Notes: generated by a model from the sequence alone, not told the origin. A DNA stretch of 64,000 nt from Takakia lepidozioides (GCA_030704615.1 CM060733.1:45880001-45944000), one strand, 5' to 3'; shown: positions 45,388 to 58,424, counted from the stretch's first letter. Made by a program: numbers and translations.

Positions 45388-48300
45388 ATGGAGGTCGAGG
45401 AGAAGGCTCCTGCAGCGGCGGGAGGGTCGGCTTCTCCCTATGTATCACAGATCATGGTTGGCTCTTGCTCATATCTCCATCTCTTGTTAGTCCTTCAAGT
45501 GGATTTTTTCTTCCTCGATTTAACGGAACTCATGGGTGCAGAATCGTCTGAGATTTTTGGTTTCTCTTGCGATGATTGGATGAAAATACTAGGATTTTGT
45601 GCTCTTGCAGGAGCTGCAAATGTCACTATCTGTTTGCAAAGAACCTCCTTACTAGATAGCAGTGTCTCTCGTTCCACATTCTTTCATCCCCACCATGCAA
45701 GACGTACGAATGGTTGAATGCTTAACGAACTGACAGTTTCGTAACCACTGCAACAGCTTATGAGAGTAAGTAATTTGAAACACGGTACTTCCAAATGCTT
45801 ATGATGGAATGCATTGTCGCTCGATTCCGATGGTCACTGCCATAGAAAAGCTGTCATGCTTGTGGTTGATCAAAATGGTCGTCTCACCAAAACGTTTGTC
45901 TCAACAGGCCCCAGGTGATATCGTGCTTGATCTAACAAAATCCGGTAAGGTTCTGCGCTTGGGCGGAGGTCTTCGCCAGGTACTCTTCCACTCCCTAAGC
46001 TTTCTTGTTAGGGGCTGTTTGCACCTCATGATCTCTACAACAGTTCAGACGCTTTTAGTGTGTTCTTGAACAATTCAAAGCACCTAGGTCTTTGCCATTT
46101 TCGATTATTTTGTGAACATTGCTTACAGTTAGATTCCACTGTAAGGGCTTGGACTGGTACCCACATATTGGTTATGATGAGACAGAGGAAAGACTCTGGC
46201 CAAAGCCAGTGTAAATAAGAGTGGCATCCCTTACTGGTACGTCTTGGTTATGATGACCTCTGGTTGTGTCAGGATGGTGACAGCATTATGGTGACAAAGG
46301 CTGGCAGACTGCAGTACATGAAGCCCAACAAGTACTGGGTTGAAGGATCGCAGAAACGGGTGTGTTTCACTTTATTGTATGTAGTTCTTAAGGGCAATAT
46401 TTGAGGACTGTTCTTGCTAGTGGCATTCTCTAAGGGGCAACAAAGAGGAAGGGATTAAGTAGACACAAATTGTATGTAGTACATGGCGTGCTCAGGCCAG
46501 ACAACACCTTACAATGTGGCCTGCCAAGTCAATCATTGCTGTCTATTTGGAAATTTATTTTCCTTTATCCTTTCATGACTGGCCTACTCAATTCGACCTG
46601 GCCCAGATGGCGACAAAAGGAGCACACACTTTAAGGTTCACAGGGGCAAACACAGTGTACTTAATCCTGGCATGTTTCAACTGGAGGTCAGGTTTGCTTA
46701 GGCAAATGTTATATTGCTCTCCTCCTGTGCCAAGCCATGCTTGACACCAGGGATTGTGGGATGGTGGTGGGTGTATGACAGTACATACCTAGTGTGGAGG
46801 ATGTGGTGATAGGTATCGTGGTGGACCGTCGATTTGAGGTTAGTCTCTTGTTTCTCTCCTTCTCTATTGGATCCAGGCTTTGCAGGGTGCGACTGTTACA
46901 ATGTCACTGTGCTTGCCAAATGGAGATCAAAGAGACTCTGGTTGGAGTCTACTACTTAAAAGGCGAATAAATGTGTTGTTGAGTCATGTTCTCACTCTGG
47001 AGAACTTTATAGTGTTCAAAGAAAGCCCAAAGAGATTATGGGAGAAACAAAGGAGATTATTTACATCCTGAGAGGCCCATAAAATGTACTCATAAGGCAT
47101 TGTTTGCGTAGCCTTGTGGCCATAGACCCCATGCCCAGTTAGAACAGAACAAACGGAAACAGACACTACCTTTGTGAGGGGCTCACTCCAGTAGTGGGAC
47201 TTATGATATATGAACAGTTTTTTCAATTCCCTCAAGAGAGCACTTCACACCAGCATCGATCTGCTGTGTGTGGTCTGCCCAGAAGTAATACCACAACAGT
47301 GCCAGGACTTAGCCTGTTTAACAGGATGGTCTTGCTTCCAATAAATAGTGTTGATTATCTTAGGATCTGATATTAGGCATTTGATACAACTCACCCCACC
47401 ATCTGACTTTTATGATGTCACGTTGGCAGCGCAAGCCAAACTCACCCATGAACAGCCACATTAGCTGTTCAAGTGCTGCTGACATGCTCTTTTTGAGCAC
47501 CAAAAGCTGAATAGATTCTAAAGTTTTAGCATGGCATACAGTCGAATGTATGCCTAAGAACGTTGCAAAGCATGGTCCTTTTAACTTCAGATTTAAGCCT
47601 GCAGTGGAAATTGAGTGAGACCCAAAGCTTTGCGTTTAGCTGTTTGAACCACTTTTTGTATATGTGTATCTCAATTACTACTAGAGGAGAACCCAACACC
47701 CAAGCTGTGTAGGAAGGGAGCACAGTTATTTCTTCACTGCCCCATGTCCATCTGAGGTCCCTCCTTCCTCCCTACAATCTTTGAAAGCCACCAGCGTGCA
47801 TCTACTAACATTGGCTTCTAGCCTCTGTAGGTCAAAATGCCTCTTCGCACAATCAATCATCTCCTGAAGATCAGATGGAGTATCCCCTAGGCCTGCGAAG
47901 TAATCCGCAAACATAAAGCTGGCATGGTGGCATCACCCACCTTCAACTCAAATCCCTCGCTTTCCATATCTTCAAGGAACTGATTCTTGAACACATCGAA
48001 GAGCAGTGGGGAGAGGGTACAACCTTGATGCTACACCAAAAAATTAGACTTCTGTCCATTAACCATAACTAAACTTCTGGTGTTCATGTAAGTTGTGAAC
48101 CATCCTCCATCTTTCCACTGACCCCAGAGGACCACAGTTGAAGCCACAGCCTGTTGCACCATGTCATAAGCCTTTTTTACATACAGGAAGAAGACATGGT
48201 GGGTTTTCTTTCTTTTTCCCTTCCCTGGATAGTCTGGCTTAGGGTAAAGATATGGTCAACACTGCGATCTGGTCAACACTGCGATCTGGTCAACACTGCG

Positions 48301-51003
48301 ATCTGGTCCAAATACCACTCTCTTCTGAACATCCCAAGTAGTAGTCGTTGAATACTACTCTCAAAGAGTGATAGTTATTGAACTGTGTGACACTTTGGGT
48401 ATGTCCCCATAGAAGCAATGGATATGAATGGGACACTAAACTATGTGGCAATGGTATGGCGTGTGTTTACAGACATTCTCGGTAGACATAGGAGGCCCCA
48501 CACATGCAGCACTCCCCATATTGGCTTTCGAGGGTGCCACCCGCCGGAACATCCCTAATCTGCAGGCAGGTGAGCTGTCTTGTTTCATGCCTACTTGCAA
48601 TGTTAAGCTTTGCTCAAAATAGCTAGACCAGTGTCTTTGGCCTTAGATTGTTTCAAAGGATATAGCGAGACCTTGTGGGGAAGCTCAGAAGAACATCCAT
48701 TTTGTGCAAGAGTGGGTTCTGTTTGTGTGTGCAAGCCAGAGCTGAGTGCCCTAAAGAATTACCAATCTACTTTCCATGTTGAACTCATCACATCAGGATT
48801 TCCTGGACCCAAGTCCATCAACTTACGCACATCTAAAGTGGTTGTGATTGAATGTTGTGCCTATATGGTGATTGCTGTGGGACATTCCTGGTCCCAACTT
48901 CTTTGCAGCTGAAAGTTACTTTTTTATCCTTATACGAAGTGTCTCTGGCAAAGTTCAATGAATATTACTGTCATACTATCTAGGAGCTGAATTTCTGACA
49001 TCTGTTGTGGACACTGATGGTGGATACAGATTGGGTCAGCGCTGTATGCGCGGGTTGTAAATGCCCATCGTGACAGTGATCCAGAGCTCTCCTGTACTGA
49101 TGGTGTGTCCAGCACCCTGGCTAGACGAGTAGTTGTTGGTGTTTCTGCACTAAGAGGAGATCATGCATTCATGTGAAAACAGTTTACTACTTGATGCAGA
49201 ATGTCATGCTAGGTGTGTTGACCATCGAATTTTGTGTTTGAGTTGGTGATCGTCACAATTTGTTTCACTGTAATGCCCCAACTGATTTCAGACATATTTG
49301 CAGCACCGTTTACATCTCCAACCATCATTGCAGGGGCAGAACATCGTGCAATATTTGACATGTCTCAAATAAACCTGTAGAGTCCTTAAGGATCTCTGGA
49401 AGCTCAGGACTGCCGTTGAGCTTCAAAATAATGGTAGAAGGGAGTATGGTAGTAAGTCAGACCTGGAAGTGACCATCTGCAGTGATCATGGTTTGAAGTT
49501 GGTGAGTCCAATAATGAGATACTGCCCAGGACGGTTCACTGCGGCTCACTGAATACCTTGCCCTAGTTTTTCGAGAGGGTAGTCCTCCTTTTTGTATTGT
49601 TGGAATCTTTATCTCTCCCCTACATTTCACATGCATTAAGTAAAAGTATGTCTTTTGCAGCGGCCAACAAAGCTGCAGGGTTTGGTCCACTGAAGGGAGG
49701 CTACATCTTTGAGTGCAGCACGGGACTTTCTCGAGGGTGAGCTCTCTATATTCTTTCCTGGTATCTTCTCGTTAAAGATGGAGGGTTTCTTTCCTAGGCC
49801 TTGCTTTAAGCACTAGTTCAGGTGCAGGGAGAACAGGTTTTGCAGAGTCACGACGACCACACAAGAAGGCAGATATGTTTGGTGAAAATAATGAGTCTAA
49901 GTGCTAACTAACTGCTATTCAAATTTCCAGTCCTGTAGCTTTTCTCACCCACGAATATGTATTCAGTAGAGTAGTCATAGCTTCAAGGCATAGACATTTT
50001 GGAGCACAGAGGAGGAGAAATTCTTAACAAGTTGGGATGGCTGTAGGGTCCATCAAGAGGGATAAAGAGAGAGGGTATGACTAAGAAGACTCTCCCAGCA
50101 TGTCAGCGTGATGAGGAAGGGTCCTGTTCATGAGACAGAAATGTGGTGTGGAACATGGGCGCAGATTACTGAGCCAGCCAACTTGCCCGGTCCTGGAAGC
50201 TTTAGGCAAGAATCTTTCATATGAAATTGCTGTTGGCATGAACGGCCGAGTTTGGGTAACACACAGAACTCTATTCATTCATGAATATCCAGTTGGTAAC
50301 ATGTGCTTGTACACCTTGGTATGTCTATGCCACAATCATCTAGTGTGTGATCAAAGAATGTACTCGTGCCATTCCCCACGAATGTTGGCTTGCCATAGCC
50401 GTATGGCCGCTGACCCCATGGGAAACTAACCCTCCTGGAGCCTTTTTTGAGGTTCGCACCCACCAGGGTTTAGCTTATCCTTAACTTGTTTTCCCGCACA
50501 CATTAAGAGCCTCGCAGAGGCCCTTTTCCACATGCAAACTCAACAGCCCAGTTGCATGGTTGTTGGTATTAGGCCCTGCGTTTACACAGAAATGACATGC
50601 CTGGGGAGGTTGAGGCTTTTGCAGAGTTTGATTAAAGAGTGAGATTTTGTCCACTAGTTTTATCATCTATCTATTTGCTTAACCTGCATCACCTGCCACC
50701 ACCATCCTTGTTTCACATGCAATTGTGCTACTGAGACCAGCAAGTAATGGTCCAAAAGTTCTTGCAAAAAGAGTCCATCTGAGACCATAGTTATGCCCAA
50801 CATGGAATGTGTATCTAGGTCATTAGGAATTAGAAAGATTGTGCTGACTGGTACTACCTCCTATTTGTTCGTTGATCACGCAGGTCAATTCCGCATCGCC
50901 TGCCACCACCATCCTGGTTTCAAATGCTATTCTGAATGCCGAGTTTCTGACAACCACACAGCAGCAAATAATGGTCCAAAAGCTCTTGCAAAGAACACAA
51001 TAG
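45388..51003 (+). CDS. RRP40: exosome complex component RRP40, complete
   Basis: RRP40 is an RNA-binding cap subunit of the RNA exosome, acting in nuclear and cytoplasmic 3'-5' RNA processing and decay. Nine exons join in frame: 45388-45456, 45908-45979, 46273-46359, 46782-46838, 48473-48565, 49030-49102, 49661-49736, 50165-50255 and 50884-51003, giving 245 codons plus stop, close to plant RRP40. It begins with a short acidic/Ala-rich N-terminus, then PGDIVLDLTKSGK and RLGGGLRQ. The S1 region follows (KPNKYWVEGSQKR, VIGIVVDRRFE, SVDIGGP, LPILAFEGATRRNIP), then the KH-like region (PTCPVLEALGKNLSYEIAVG, NGRVW). Intron 5 uses a GC donor (CAG|GCAGGT); it is the only choice that preserves family alignment. 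Intron 4 holds a LINE. A decayed copy of the last exon lies at 50681-50790. Confidence 0.95.
47085..48190 (-). mobile_element. 5'-truncated LINE with reverse-transcriptase remnant in RRP40 intron 4
   Basis: Minus translation from 48180 reads KAYDMVQQAVAS, VNGQKSNFLV, HQGCTLSPLLFDVFKN and FADYFAGLGDTPSDLQEMID. These are RT motifs, with the catalytic FADD changed to FADY. Downstream are the post-RT blocks (WADHTQQIDAGVK, VYGHKATQTMPYEYI), ending at TGTACTCATAAG. Stops and frameshifts throughout; inactive. Confidence 0.85.
48254..48304. repeat. 17-base tandem repeat, three perfect copies
   Basis: GGTCAACACTGCGATCT repeated three times without a mismatch, just beyond the LINE and inside RRP40 intron 4. 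Confidence 0.95.
50357..50430 (-). repeat. diverged LINE 3'-end copy in RRP40 intron 8
   Basis: AATGTACTCGTG, then TTGGCTTGCCATAGCCGTAT and GGCCGCTGACCCCATG resemble the 39.5 and 47.1 kb LINE termini. Confidence 0.5.
50681..50790 (+). pseudogene. decayed duplicate of the terminal RRP40 exon
   Basis: CACCTGCCACCACCATCCTT and AATGGTCCAAAAGTTCTTGC match the real last exon (50884-51003) about 210 bases downstream, but a TAA interrupts the frame and the preceding acceptor is weak. Similarity continues past the exon (GTATCTAGGTCATTAGGAAT versus ATCCAGGTCATTAAGAAA), so a block rather than just the exon was duplicated. Confidence 0.75.
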
Positions 51004-52853
51004 AGCTCCTTTTCACCTTGTAGATGCAGGTTCTAGAAGTACTGTGTATCTTGAAACAGCCTAGTGACAGAGCAGACCTATGTAACCCGAATCCAGGTCA
51101 TTAAGAAATAGGAAGATAATAGCAAGCCTCCCAATTGCAGAGAGAGAGACGAGGGTCTTTGTCATGCAGAGAGAGTAGTGTCTTTTGGAGAGCAGAGATA
51201 TATTCCTTGCTGCCCTTGAAATCTCAGAAAGATAAACATTGTATGAAAATTTTGGATTATTTCTGCACAAATTTGGTTTGCATTTTCATTTTCGTATCTA
51301 CTGTACTTCATAGTGTAAGAGAGTCAATCACAGCAGTTCCTTTTCATATGTGGGGACCTTCTCAAATGTGGGCACTTGATGTATAAGAGGGTTCACCTTG
51401 TCGAACACTATACATGCTATGTAAGCCATCTTGACAATCATTGTTATCTTCCAGTCTATGAAACTGGGATGTTGAGTTGATAATATTGCAAGATCTGATT
51501 TTGTTCAAAGCTTGAAAATCCAAGAAGAAAAGTGGTTTTCCTCTTTTGATACACAAGATCTTAACTTCAAGAGGAACTCTGTTGCTTAGTTCTTACATGG
51601 GTACTTTTTTCATCTTATTGAATGTGGCTTCATCACAGACAAGGTGATGCAGATGCAGATCGTGAGCATGCAGGAACCAACGTGGCAGCGTAAAGCAAGA
51701 TGCACAGTAACAGCTTTCTTGTCTCATAAAGGGCCAGGCCGTTCCAAGGTACAGATTGAGAGTATGATGTGGGTGGCCTGCAGCCAACTGATCTCCAATG
51801 ATGAACTCCAGTAGTCTACCAGGGTCAAATTCAAGAGCTTTGTACTGCAGAGCATGCATGGAGCTTTGTACTGCTTTCCAACAACCTGGGGGCTGCTGCA
51901 AATATCTTGCCTTCCCAGAAGTTCGCGAGGGAAAGATCGCATCATCAAGTTATTGCAAGGATCCATGAACAGAGCCGGTGAGCAAAGTAGACAAGAGTGC
52001 TTGGTTGCAGTTGTGGATCGATCCAGAATGGTGTACTGTAGCATCTTTCTTGGACCCACAGTTGCACGGTAAGACAGGGCAGCGCGCGTGACCTCGTCAC
52101 AGCTGTTGGCCTTGTATTTGCGAGGAATGCTGCTTTCCTAAACGGGTGGTGGGGTCAGGCTTTGGGATGGGACTCTTGGAAGAATGATCGGAGGGAGTGA
52201 CGGAGTGAGAGGCAGGCCTAGTAGCCGGATTGAACATGAAGAGCATGGCTCACTATATCGAAAGAGAAGCAAGCATTCATGAATACTGTCAGGATGATAT
52301 GTGTGCTTACAACCTCCGCTGGCCAAGAGTTTGTGCAAATATCGCTAGGAAGTGACGGATCATGCATCTTCATCAATAAAAAATTTCGATCTGTCATTGC
52401 TCAACCTTGGCTGGCATTGATGATCGGAGTGCACATGTGTAGATTCGGAGTTCCAGAGTTGTGAACATTGAAGGTCTTTCGTGCCTGAGAGGTGATCTTA
52501 CTGGTCCCCTCCGTTTGTTTACATGTCCGCACAGTCCTGTAGTCGGCTTGAATATACCTGAGATACATCTTCAACCCTCTGCATGGAACCCAGGCGGTCT
52601 CAACTATAGTACAGGCGATGAATTATACTTCAGGTGTGCATGAACCCTGCGGTCAAGTGAAGCTCAACTATGGCGAGCAACTTCGTAGAGCTCTTAGCAG
52701 CCCAAATGACATAAGATCAATGGTGGCAATCCCTGCAAGTACTATCGATGAACTTGTTCGCAGCCAGAATTTGCAAGATCCAAAGGAGTGATTTTCAGAA
52801 GTTTGCAGTATTTGATTGAACGCTCGTCTGGCTAGCTTGGCACAGCATACAAC
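51004..52853. other. intergenic between RRP40 and RDR
   Basis: RRP40 3' flank, then no supported gene. Minus frames at 51593-51901 and 51724-52059 are moderately long but lack recognisable domains. A frame at 51362-51556 (minus) includes GKPLFFLDFQALNKIRS, faintly like a retroelement RT, too weak to call. Confidence 0.45.
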
Positions 52854-55800
52854 ATGGAGGTGCGTAAAAGCTTTGTATCGAATATTCCATACAGAATAAC
52901 AGAAGCTCAGCTGATCAACTTCTTAGAGAAGTTTGTTGGCGAAGGCAAAGTACTTAAAGCTGAAATGCGGATCAGCCGAAAAACCCTTCAGAAGATGGGA
53001 TCGGCAGTTGTACATTTCGAGGATGATGAAGCAGCGCAGCACGCTGTGAGGCTGGCCACTGAGGGCCGACTGGTCCTGCTCGACCGCCCCCTTAGAGTGA
53101 GGGTCGACCGCCTCATTCTCCAAAATCCAGCCCATAATCTGGTTAAACTGGAAGAAGGGCTGTGGTCAATGGGCTCTCTCATCAGAGAGAGTGCTGTGCA
53201 TGTGTTGTGGTCTGTACCCAATGTGGTCACCGAGTTCGACTTCAGTAGACGACGTTTGTGGCACTTGCTGTCCATTGAGGGCAGCTCGCAGGAGAAGCTG
53301 GAGTACAAGTTGGAGTTCCGCTTCAAGTATCTCCATATAATTCATGCTTCTACCATTCGAGGAAGCCGCACCAGGGCGTTGTTGCTCCAGGTTTGGTTGT
53401 CAGATTTCTATTCTTAAGCACATGTTTGTATCAATTGCTTCATGAAATGATGTACATGTGACAATTATTGTACATGTTTGTAAAGGATGTACAGAGAGGA
53501 AGGGAATTATTCCACTTTGGAGAGCTCTCCTATCCCTGCTTCTGCCTAATTGATACAAATCTTGCCTGTCTTGCCCGCTTTCTGTATGTCCAGGATCAGT
53601 CTTACTTGACCTGTGGTCCGCCGGTCAACCGACAGTCCTTTAAGGCTAACAATCTTCAACTTCGTTTTTGCACAGTTATGGAACCCACCACATGTATACA
53701 GACGCAATGCCAGTATGGATTTTATGAACGACCTGCTGATTTCGCTAACTTTGAGCCATGACAGTCTCTTCGAGGAGGACGATTGGGTTAGAGCCAAAGA
53801 TTTCACTCCTAACATGAGCATAGGCCAGTCCTTGGCGTATGTTTTGGAGCTTCCTAATGTGGGAAGCGAGGCAAAGTTTAATGACATTTTCAACAAGCTT
53901 CAAGACTTTCGCTTGGCTGTATATCCCCCTGTGTTTCAAGAACTCAGTCTGCGTGAGGGAAAGCCGTATGCAACACCCCAAGAGCTTGTGCCGACGGTAG
54001 ATCCGTCAGAGGGCATCGACGTGAATTACGAACTCATGTACAAAGTGAATCACCTGGTGCAGCACGGCTTTTTGTCGGGGCCAAGCCTTGATCACAGATT
54101 CTATCAACTGCTTCAATCCAATGTCACCCCCTTGGAGGATGCAAATCTGGCTTTGCAGAGTATCCTAATCTCAGAAGAGGTTTGTTGGGATCCGGTAAAG
54201 TGGGTGGAGCATGAGTTAGCAAGTTATCGAAGTGGCAAGTGGCAAGCACCAAGGTCGGCGTACATCAGCTTGGAAGATGGTTCAATGTGGGTCCTGCGCA
54301 TTCACGTTACTCCGACCAAAATCTACTGTGAGGGGCCTGAGATAGAGGTTTCTAATCGAGTGACTCGTCATTATGCAGATTACATTGACGACTTTCTACG
54401 GGTGTCCTTCATGGATGAAGATTGAGCTAGCATCACCTCAAATGCTCTTGCTGGCCCCTCTAGATTACTAGGACTACGTCCTGAGAAATCGGAAGTTTAC
54501 AAAAGAATTCTGATGGTCTTGAACCAGGGTGTCAGATTGGGAGGGGCAAAATTCGAGTTTCTGGCCTTTTCTTCAAGCCAATTGAGAGAGCAATCTGCTT
54601 GGATGTTTGCTTCAAACCAGTGGCTCAGTGTCCATGACATCAGGGCGTGGACGGGTAACTTTCTAAGCATCCGAAATGTGGCCAAGTGTGCAGCACGCAT
54701 GGGACAATGTTTCTCCTCATCCACACACACACTAGAAGTTAGTGTCCATGAAGTAGAACACCTCCCTGACATTGAGGTAGAAGATGGTTTCCGGAAAACA
54801 AAATATTGTTTCTCCGATGGGATAGGAAAAATATCCAAAACTTTTGCAGTGGAGGTGGCCCAGAAGTGCGGGCTTAGAAGGGTGCAAGGTGTACCCTCTG
54901 CTTTTCAGATCCGCTATGGAGGCTACAAGGGTGTTGTGGCTGTGGATCCAAGATCTGAATTCAAGCTCTCACTGAGGCCAAGTATGTGCAAATTTAAGTC
55001 TGAACACACTGGTCTTGAAGTTCTCAGCTCTACACGATTCCTACCATGTTTTTTGAATCGCCAGATTATAACACTCCTATCCACACTCGGTGTGAGTGAC
55101 AGAGTGTTTCAGGAAATGCAAGACACGATGGTAATACAGTTGGATGCAATGTTGAGAGATGTTGGAGTGGCCCTTGAGGTCTTGCAGGTACACTTCTCGA
55201 GCTCTGATAGAAGATTGACATGGGTTTAGGTTTTTCTAGCATAGCACTGGTGCTTATCTTCCAATTCAACTTTTCACTCCCTTGGCTATGTTTGTAAGCC
55301 TACAGACAGAAACAAAAGTAGCAGCCAGGACTTGCATCAGCTATAACACACAGGACTTTGTGAGAGCCTTCCACTTTGGTATGCCTAACCCTGTAGTATT
55401 ACCCACCATGCTCCAGGTGACATGTGCTGGACCCATACACAAGAAACTGACAGAGATGCTCATTGCTGGCTATCATCCACAGACAGAGCCATATGTGAAG
55501 AGCTTGTTGAATGCTTTCCGTGCCTCGCAGCTACTAAATTTGCACACCAGAGCAAGAATTTTTGTTCCGAAGGGGCGATGTATGATGGGCTGCCTTGATG
55601 AAACATCAACCCTGTGTTATGGTGAGGTCTATTTACAGGTTACACCAACTCCTGGATCTCGACTTCAGATAAATGACGGGATTCAGACATTTTCTAAAAG
55701 GGAATCTGGCAAGAATGGCAGATCATGTGTTGTAACAGGAAGGGTGGTTGTGGCCAAGAATCCATGTGTGCACTCCGGAGATGTTCGAGTTCTAAGAGCC

Positions 55801-57341
55801 GTCGATGTTCCGAGTTTGCATCACATGGTGGACTGCCTAGTCTTTCCACAAAAGGGCCACAGGTGGGATATTGCAGGTGTTTTTTGTGCTAGCTACTTGT
55901 GTTCTGGACTTGCAATATCTCTGGGCGTTCCTTTGCAGATAGTTCTGCAGAAAGTACGAATTGCCAGCTGCTTACCAAGTATGTTATGCAGAGGGCCAGT
56001 TGGGAGAGGGTGATGAGTTGTTGGTGGTGTGAACAGGCCACATCCAAATGAGTGTTCAGGAAGTGATCTGGATGGGGATCTCTACTTTGTGAGCTGGAAT
56101 GTGGGCCTTATTCCTCCGGAGACTGATAATCCGATGGAGTACTGCCCTCCAGAACAAACCACACTGGATCATCCCGTTTCTATTGAGGCAAGTCCTATGC
56201 CCATCCCCTCTTTTGACAGAAGCCTGCAGTGCAAGATGCCACCAGAGACCTGTGCCCGAACAAAAGTTCCAAATGAGGTGACCGATACCAAATTAGAGTG
56301 AGGAACAAATGCTCACTAAGTGTATCTGATTATACTAACTCCAGACTAGGTCGTGGTGCACTCTACTTGTCAAGCAATCGCTGTGGCCAGCGTACCTGAG
56401 AGCACCACAGCAATGCCTTGGTTAGCTTGATAGGAGATCAAGCAAGTCAGCTTGCATGATCGTCTTAAAAGTCACTTATCCATGCCCTACCAACAACTCC
56501 ATAAACTATTGCGAGATAAAGTGGGTGATTCACTGTGCAGGACATTCAAGAGTTCTTTGTGAACTACATGGTGAATGACAGCTTGGGTCAGATTGCAAAT
56601 GCGCACGTAGTACATGCGGACCTAGAGCCTAAAATGGCCCGGAGTGCCAAGTGCGACGAACTGGCCAAACTCTTTGCAATAGCTGTCGACTTCCCGAAAA
56701 CGGGAGTGCCTGCCGTCATACCTCACACTCTCCGGCCTTTGCGGTACCCAGACTTCATGGAGAAGGATGACAAACCAATATACGCCTCAGATCGGGCATT
56801 AGGAAAGCTCTTCCGATCCGTAAAAGAGGCAGCCAGCGAGCGCTTGCCCACCTCATTGATCTCCAGGGAGTTTATTGCAAAGTCCTGCGATCCAGACCTG
56901 AAGGTGTCTGGCTACAAAGATTACTTGGACGAAGCCAGGAAGCACAATTGGTATGATGCAAAACTAATAGGAGTAATGAACCAGTATGGCATTGAAACTG
57001 AGGCAGAGGCGATAAGTGGCAACATACTGTGTCTGTCGAGCCACTTTTTCAGGCGACAAGGGCAGGTCCATGATCGTATCCGTCTGGCTATAAGCTCGCT
57101 CTTACATGAAGCTCGACTATGGTTTGACGCCAACAGTGAGGACGACAATGAGGACGGTGACACAGAGACAGTTGATGACGATAAGTATGCCAAAGCATCT
57201 GCTTGGTACTATGTAACCTACCATCCCGACCATCTCGACATAAAAGAGAAGATACACTTGGTGAGTTTTCCTTGGGTTGTCCACGATGTGCTTCTGCGCA
57301 TCAAGGGACGTGCAAGACCTGCTTCACATGTGTGGCACTAA
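52854..57341 (+). CDS. RDR: RNA-dependent RNA polymerase (RDR1/2 clade, RDR2-like) with one in-frame TGA
   Basis: Makes double-stranded RNA from single-stranded templates for small-RNA silencing. Five exons join in frame: 52854-53390, 53676-55187, 55417-55862, 56037-56187 and 56541-57341, about 1,148 codons, the usual length. An RRM-like N-terminus (KSFVSNIPYRITEAQLINFL) is followed by the polymerase region: FEFLAFSSSQLREQSAWMFA, CAARMGQ, YCFSDGIGKIS, PSAFQIRYGGYKGVV, RIFVPKGR, VVAKNPCVHSGDVR, then the catalytic DLDGD in ECSGSDLDGDLYFVSW. The C-terminus has ASAWYYVTYHP and FPWVVHDVLL. Exon 4 ends with a perfect AG|GCAAGT GC donor. The only lesion seen is TGA at 54423-54425, where related RDRs have Trp (DED-W-S/A); all else stays open. 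The RRM and C-terminal sequence look nearest RDR2, which is inference. Confidence 0.9.
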
Positions 57342-58424
57342 GTCTACTTGGAAAGAGCCTCTACTCACCATTCTCTGGAGGCTTGAGCAAGCTTTAGATT
57401 CTGGATTGTTGACTGTAACTGAGATGAGGCCTCTAGATTGGCAGGTGGTGGCATCTCCGAGAAACCCACACTACACAAACAGGTCTCAGAGAGGAATTCT
57501 TTAATTGCGAAACAGATGACCATGACAAGAGGGAGGTTGGACGTTTGGACTTTGGACAATCTTCTCTTCTTTTTTCCTTCTTTTAATTTTGTTTTTTTAA
57601 GGAAACCTGGGAGTGACTGCGCGCAATAAGTTCAGGCCATTGAGGAGGGGGGAAAATTGAATGTGCCTTACGGTATGATCTCAGTTCGATTCTTGACCGA
57701 CAAACGCTACGGCTTGCATTCATTTAGAGAGAAGCCAACAGTTGGGAGCTGTGAAAAAGAGGGAGATGGGCAGTGTGCTGAGATGACTGCAAGTTTCTCT
57801 TCTGAAATCTGGTCAGCTAATATTGCATCTCTAGCGATTTTACCTATATGTAAGTGATCATGTGTACCCACACGCACACATGATTGCGCTATCAGATGGC
57901 AGGTGCCTAACATCATGTTGATGCTTCTGTACATATACCAATTGGGCGGGCAGCTCCTGGGAAAGTTTAGCTCACAGGGCGAGGGCTGGGATGAGAGAGA
58001 GAGAGAGAGAGAGAGAGATCAGATATGCCCTAGCGACTCTTGTTGTGGGCAGGGTGGGCGGCGCTTGCGACCATGTTTCTCATGTGTTACACCAACGAGA
58101 ATGGTGAGAGGTGTACACTTTAAAGGTGGGTTGAAGTCTGGATCCTCTTGCAGTCGCCATGAGAGCTGTAAGACTTGTTGTGAAGGTCTTAGATGGGCGG
58201 GTGCCAGCTGATAGCTCTCTTCTGCACTGGTGGTGGCTAAGCGAAGGCCTTGTAGTATCAGGGTTACGTCCTTCAGTGTGACATCGTTGCTTTGACCAGT
58301 TGAGACAGGACCATGCATCCTGTATTTCTTGTCAACAGTGCTAGTCGTACTGGTGGTGTTCCGGAGTCGGTCGACTGGTGCAAGTCAGGAGCTTGTGGAA
58401 TGTTTTTGTCTAGATGTTGATGGT
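57342..58424. other. RDR 3' flank and intergenic
   Basis: Includes a (GA)n microsatellite at about 57993-58018. No supported gene. Confidence 0.5.

Noticed and set aside
50793-51023. Alternative plus-strand frame over the last RRP40 exon
   Set aside because: Shadow of the real terminal exon, which matches RRP40 in another frame.
51593-52059. Minus-strand frames as a gene between RRP40 and RDR
   Set aside because: No recognisable motif, two overlapping frames without splice sites linking them.
54423-54425. Selenocysteine or other recoding of the RDR TGA
   Set aside because: Land plants lack selenoprotein machinery, and the aligned residue in relatives is Trp; a nonsense change or sequencing error is simpler.
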